The notes under the pieces were generated by a model that was not told the DNA's origin, did not search any database, and saw nothing but the letters and a program-made list of their open reading frames with translations. Below, one piece after another: positions 43,441 through 45,832 of a DNA stretch of 45,832 bases. This DNA is from an uncultured Neomegalonema sp. Its GTDB lineage: Bacteria; Pseudomonadota; Alphaproteobacteria; Rhodobacterales; Rhodobacteraceae. The number at the start of each line of letters is the position of its first letter. Position 1 is the first letter of the stretch. The position numbers and the translations under genes were made by a program. The stretch spans positions 1 to 45,832 of the forward strand of contig CALFVD010000117.1 of NCBI GenBank assembly GCA_937928005.1, written 5' to 3'.

Positions 43441-44765
43441 CCGCCACCACGGCGCAGGCCATCACCGGATCGCGTATTCTCGCCATTGCGCTGCCCGTTG
43501 TTGTTTCCAACGCCACCGTGCCGCTGCAAGGAGCCGTCGATACGGCCATCATTGGCAATGTCAGCTCGCCCGGAGCCTTGGCCGGAGTCGGAGTCGGGGC
43601 GGCGATGTTCTCGATCGTATTTATGGGGTTCAACTTCCTGCAAATGGGATGTTCGGGCCTAACAGCACAGGCGCTGGGTGCGCGCGATAGTCGCCGGGTT
43701 CTGAACACCCTCGCCCGCACATTGGTCATCGCCACGACCATCGCCGCCGCCCTCATTATGCTGCAAGCGCCTATTCTATGGGCCATGTTGCGGTTTTTTG
43801 AGAGTGGTGCAGAGACGCAAGAGGCCGCTGCACATTATTTCCGCATCCGCATCTGGGGCGCGCCGTTCGAGTTGGCGAATTATGCCGTCCTAGGCTGGTT
43901 CGCGGGGCAGGAGATGACGGGGCGATTACTGCGGCATCAGTTGGCGACGACCCTGTCAAATATCGCGTTAAGCCTGCTGCTTGGCGTGTATTTCGGTATG
44001 GGTTTGACCGGAGTGGCTCTGGCCACGGTCCTCGCCAGCGGGTTGGGGCTGGCCTACGGCTTATGGTTGGCGCGCAATCGTCGCCGTAGCTATGCACCGG
44101 ATTGGGCGCCAGACTGGCCCCGTATCCTGCAACGGGGCGAGTTAGTGCGGGTCATGGCGTTGAACCGTGATATCTTTATCCGCACCATCTGTCTGACGAT
44201 GAGTTTCGCGTGGATCACCCGTCTCGGCGCACAGGAGGGGGCGTTGATCCTCGCCGCGAATGTGGTGCTATGGCAGTTCCTATCGATCTCTGCCTATGGT
44301 CTGGATGGCTTTGCAATAGCGGCGGAAACATTGGTGGGGCAGGCAAAAGGCGCAGGCGACCGGCCCGCTTTCCGGCGCGCCGCGATCCTCACAACCCTAT
44401 GGTCAGGGGGGTTGGTCGTGGTGGTGTCGCTGGCCTTCTTCGCTCTGCGTGAGCCGATTATCGGATTGCTAACCACCTTACCCGACGTGCGAGAAACGGC
44501 TATGCGCTTCGCCCCATGGGCGGCGCTGGCCTCGGCGGCGGGCTTCGCCGCCTACCAGCTCGACGGAATTTTCATCGGCGCAACCGCCAGTGCCGACATG
44601 CGCAACGCGATGCTAGTCACCGCAGCCCTGTTCTTCCCATTGAGCGTCGGGCTGGCTGAGGCCTTCGGCAATCATGGTATCTGGGCATCGGTATACGCGA
44701 TGTTCGCCTTGCGAACGCTCACCTTGATGGTGGCTTATCCGGCAATGGAACGCGGCGTAAGGTAA
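43437..44765 (+). CDS. MATE family efflux transporter (DinF-like)
   Basis: 442 aa, twelve predicted membrane helices in the cytoplasmic membrane. ITGSRILAIALPVVVSNATVPLQGAVDTAIIGN is the MATE opening with the typical conserved proline and aspartate region; AYGLDGFAIAAETLVGQAKG is the second repeat's hallmark. Exports organic cations or other small molecules using Na+ or H+. The GTG start at 43437 overlaps the preceding stop; the ATG at 43371 would lie inside the thioesterase and adds a non-membrane stretch. Coupling to two thioesterases suggests export of a product of acyl-CoA hydrolysis. Confidence 0.9.
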   Translation: MTATTAQAITGSRILAIALPVVVSNATVPLQGAVDTAIIGNVSSPGALAGVGVGAAMFSIVFMGFNFLQMGCSGLTAQALGARDSRRVLNTLARTLVIATTIAAALIMLQAPILWAMLRFFESGAETQEAAAHYFRIRIWGAPFELANYAVLGWFAGQEMTGRLLRHQLATTLSNIALSLLLGVYFGMGLTGVALATVLASGLGLAYGLWLARNRRRSYAPDWAPDWPRILQRGELVRVMALNRDIFIRTICLTMSFAWITRLGAQEGALILAANVVLWQFLSISAYGLDGFAIAAETLVGQAKGAGDRPAFRRAAILTTLWSGGLVVVVSLAFFALREPIIGLLTTLPDVRETAMRFAPWAALASAAGFAAYQLDGIFIGATASADMRNAMLVTAALFFPLSVGLAEAFGNHGIWASVYAMFALRTLTLMVAYPAMERGVR

Positions 44766-44766
44766 A

Positions 44767-45423
44767 CTATTGCGGGATTGCGCCGTGGTAGAAGAAGCGC
44801 CCTAATCCCAGCGTAAAGACCAGCCCGCCCGCAATCCAGTGCATCACGAACACCGCCGGGAACGAACGCCGATGCTCGTAGACCCATGCGAACATTAGGC
44901 CGCCCAAGAAGGTCATCATCGGTGCAATCCAGTTCTGAAAGAACAGATGCGCCGCCGCAAACACCAACGCATTAACTACGATCCTCAGCGTTGCGGAGGG
45001 GAAGAGCGACCCGTAGCGATAAAAGAACAGAGGGCGGAAGATAATTTCCTGCCCTAGCACCGAAAACCACGGATAAAGCGCAAGGATCGCCACCCACAGC
45101 ACCGTCTGCTCACGCGGCAATCCCAGAAACCGCTCTGGCACCAGCCACAACGTCATCACCGTCAACACCAATGCTGTCAGCCCACTCGTCCACAAGATCA
45201 TCGGCCCAAGGCCACGAAGGCTGCTAAAATCCCACAGATGCCGCCACGCATAGCCATCGGTGAAATGCAGGATAGCAAGGCCAATCACCGTCACCACCGC
45301 AATCGCCCCATAGAGATTCACATAGGGCAGAAACATGTAAAGCGCGGCAGGGGCCAAAACATAAAACGCTAAGAACTCCAGCCAAAGCTGCGTCCGCGAC
45401 GCCCCGACCCGTGCATCATCCAA
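44767..45423 (-). CDS. CPBP family intramembrane metalloprotease-like protein
   Basis: 218 aa, about seven membrane helices. Motif 1 normally reads EExxxR; here it is QEIIFR (GQEIIFRPLFFYRY), motif 2 is FAAAHLFF and motif 3 VMHWIAGG. So the glutamate/histidine set is mostly kept but the first glutamate is glutamine. CPBP proteins relate to Rce1/abortive-phage membrane proteases; some lack activity. It overlaps the DUF1467 gene by 8 nt. Its stop is one base from the convergent MATE stop. Confidence 0.85.
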   Translation of the reverse strand: MDDARVGASRTQLWLEFLAFYVLAPAALYMFLPYVNLYGAIAVVTVIGLAILHFTDGYAWRHLWDFSSLRGLGPMILWTSGLTALVLTVMTLWLVPERFLGLPREQTVLWVAILALYPWFSVLGQEIIFRPLFFYRYGSLFPSATLRIVVNALVFAAAHLFFQNWIAPMMTFLGGLMFAWVYEHRRSFPAVFVMHWIAGGLVFTLGLGRFFYHGAIPQ

Positions 45424-45679
45424 ATGTCCGCTCCAGCGTTTCTAGTGTCACGATACGGTTGGTGATGACGTAATAGGCGATGCCCGTGATGATCACCGAC
45501 AGGATCGTCGCCCCCACCGCCTTGATGCGCAGGTTCGGATTCGATGGCGCGCCCTTCATCGTCCCTTCCGGCACGATTTCACCGGCTTCCTCATTACTGC
45601 GGATGCGAATGGGGAGCAGGCAGTAGAACGCGAGGAACCACGTTACCGAAAAAACCACGAAAACCGCTGGATAACTCAT
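45416..45679 (-). CDS. DUF1467 family small membrane protein
   Basis: 87 aa with two membrane helices (AVFVVFSVTWFLAFYCLLPI and AVGATILSVIITGIAYYVI) separated by a polar loop carrying RSNEEAGEIVPEGTMKGAPSNP, the conserved DUF1467 stretch. Function unknown. In alphaproteobacteria this family commonly follows methylmalonyl-CoA epimerase, as here, with a one-base stop/start overlap (TGATG). Confidence 0.88.
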   Translation of the reverse strand: MSYPAVFVVFSVTWFLAFYCLLPIRIRSNEEAGEIVPEGTMKGAPSNPNLRIKAVGATILSVIITGIAYYVITNRIVTLETLERTFG

Positions 45680-45832
45680 CAGGCTTGCTCCAACTCGACC
45701 AGTGTTCCCGCAAAATCTTTCGGGTGCAGGAAAAGCACCGGCTTTCCATGCGCGCCGATCTTTGGCTCACCACTGCCCAAAACCCGCGCCCCTGTCTCGA
45801 CCAACCGATCACGGGCGGCGAGAATATCATCG
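45679..45832 (-). CDS. mce: Methylmalonyl-CoA epimerase, C-terminal end (cut by window edge)
   Basis: About 50 codons remain, open to the right edge. The end reads GARVLGSGEPKIGAHGKPVLFLHPKDF then AGTLVELEQA, the closing strands of the glyoxalase-fold epimerase, including the HP-KDF and E-L-E metal-ligand region. It converts (S)- to (R)-methylmalonyl-CoA between propionyl-CoA carboxylase and the mutase. The stop overlaps the DUF1467 start. Confidence 0.85.
   Translation of the reverse strand, partial: DDILAARDRLVETGARVLGSGEPKIGAHGKPVLFLHPKDFAGTLVELEQA

Noticed and set aside
1..45832. tRNA, rRNA, CRISPR array, transposase or prophage genes
   Set aside because: Looked for by eye on both strands and found none; short or diverged RNA genes could be missed without a covariance search.

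Overview
The window looks like chromosomal DNA of a marine Rhodobacteraceae (Roseobacter-group alphaproteobacterium). The basis is gene content and the look of the proteins: a metal-site-cysteine-free HemB, a Gfa-type formaldehyde enzyme, biotin-dependent PccA, a Rhodobacterales-type PAS_5 protein, DUF1638, DUF1467 and DUF2237 proteins, and a large FAD/GcvT methylated-glycine dehydrogenase. I see no rRNA, tRNA, CRISPR array, prophage or transposase gene.

Layout. 1-5.9 kb: 3' end of glpD, a conserved hypothetical behind a very long hairpin, hemB (-), a small outer-membrane-like protein (+), gfa (-) and leuC (+). 6-14 kb: MDR-type quinone reductase (-), DnaJ-domain protein, fabI with a small partner, a PhnN-like kinase (-), a DUF2237 protein, pccA (-), a tiny secreted protein (-), then an HCCA isomerase/MOSC pair. 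14-21.6 kb: alpha/beta hydrolase (-), cytoplasmic GGT-family enzyme, gamma-carbonic-anhydrase-like protein (-), a possible ribbon-helix-helix protein, yicC-gmk (-), a PAS_5 protein, and a DUF29-DUF1638 pair (-). 21.7-30 kb: dimethylglycine-dehydrogenase-like enzyme (-), a secreted four-cysteine protein, nadD-dacB, ytoQ and an SGNH autotransporter (-). 30.4-40 kb: a fatty-acid beta-oxidation block on the minus strand (MerR regulator, acyl-CoA dehydrogenase, lipoprotein, GST, fadA, cupin, fadJ), interrupted by a plus-strand spondin/CHRD-like protein. 40-45.8 kb: a large acidic tail-anchored protein, two PaaI-type thioesterases translationally coupled to a MATE exporter, and a minus-strand set ending at the window edge with the 3' end of a methylmalonyl-CoA epimerase.

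How genes work together. The beta-oxidation block contains dehydrogenase, hydratase/hydroxyacyl dehydrogenase and thiolase functions. The MerR gene has a perfect 14-bp palindrome directly upstream, so an autoregulated fatty-acid or acyl-CoA regulon is plausible. PccA and the epimerase belong to the propionyl-CoA to methylmalonyl-CoA route but lie about 33 kb apart. Many pairs are translationally coupled by 4-nt or shorter overlaps (HCCA/MOSC, DUF29/DUF1638, nadD/dacB, PaaI/PaaI/MATE, epimerase/DUF1467).

The least explained signals are non-coding. There is a roughly 95-bp palindromic repeat present in four good and two decayed copies, with compensatory changes in its inner stem. There is a 27-bp near-palindrome shared by the leaders of two unrelated hypothetical genes, plus a third decayed site. 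Finally, at two genes (the hypothetical at 805 and nadD) the ribosome binding site lies inside the 3' arm of a strong hairpin.
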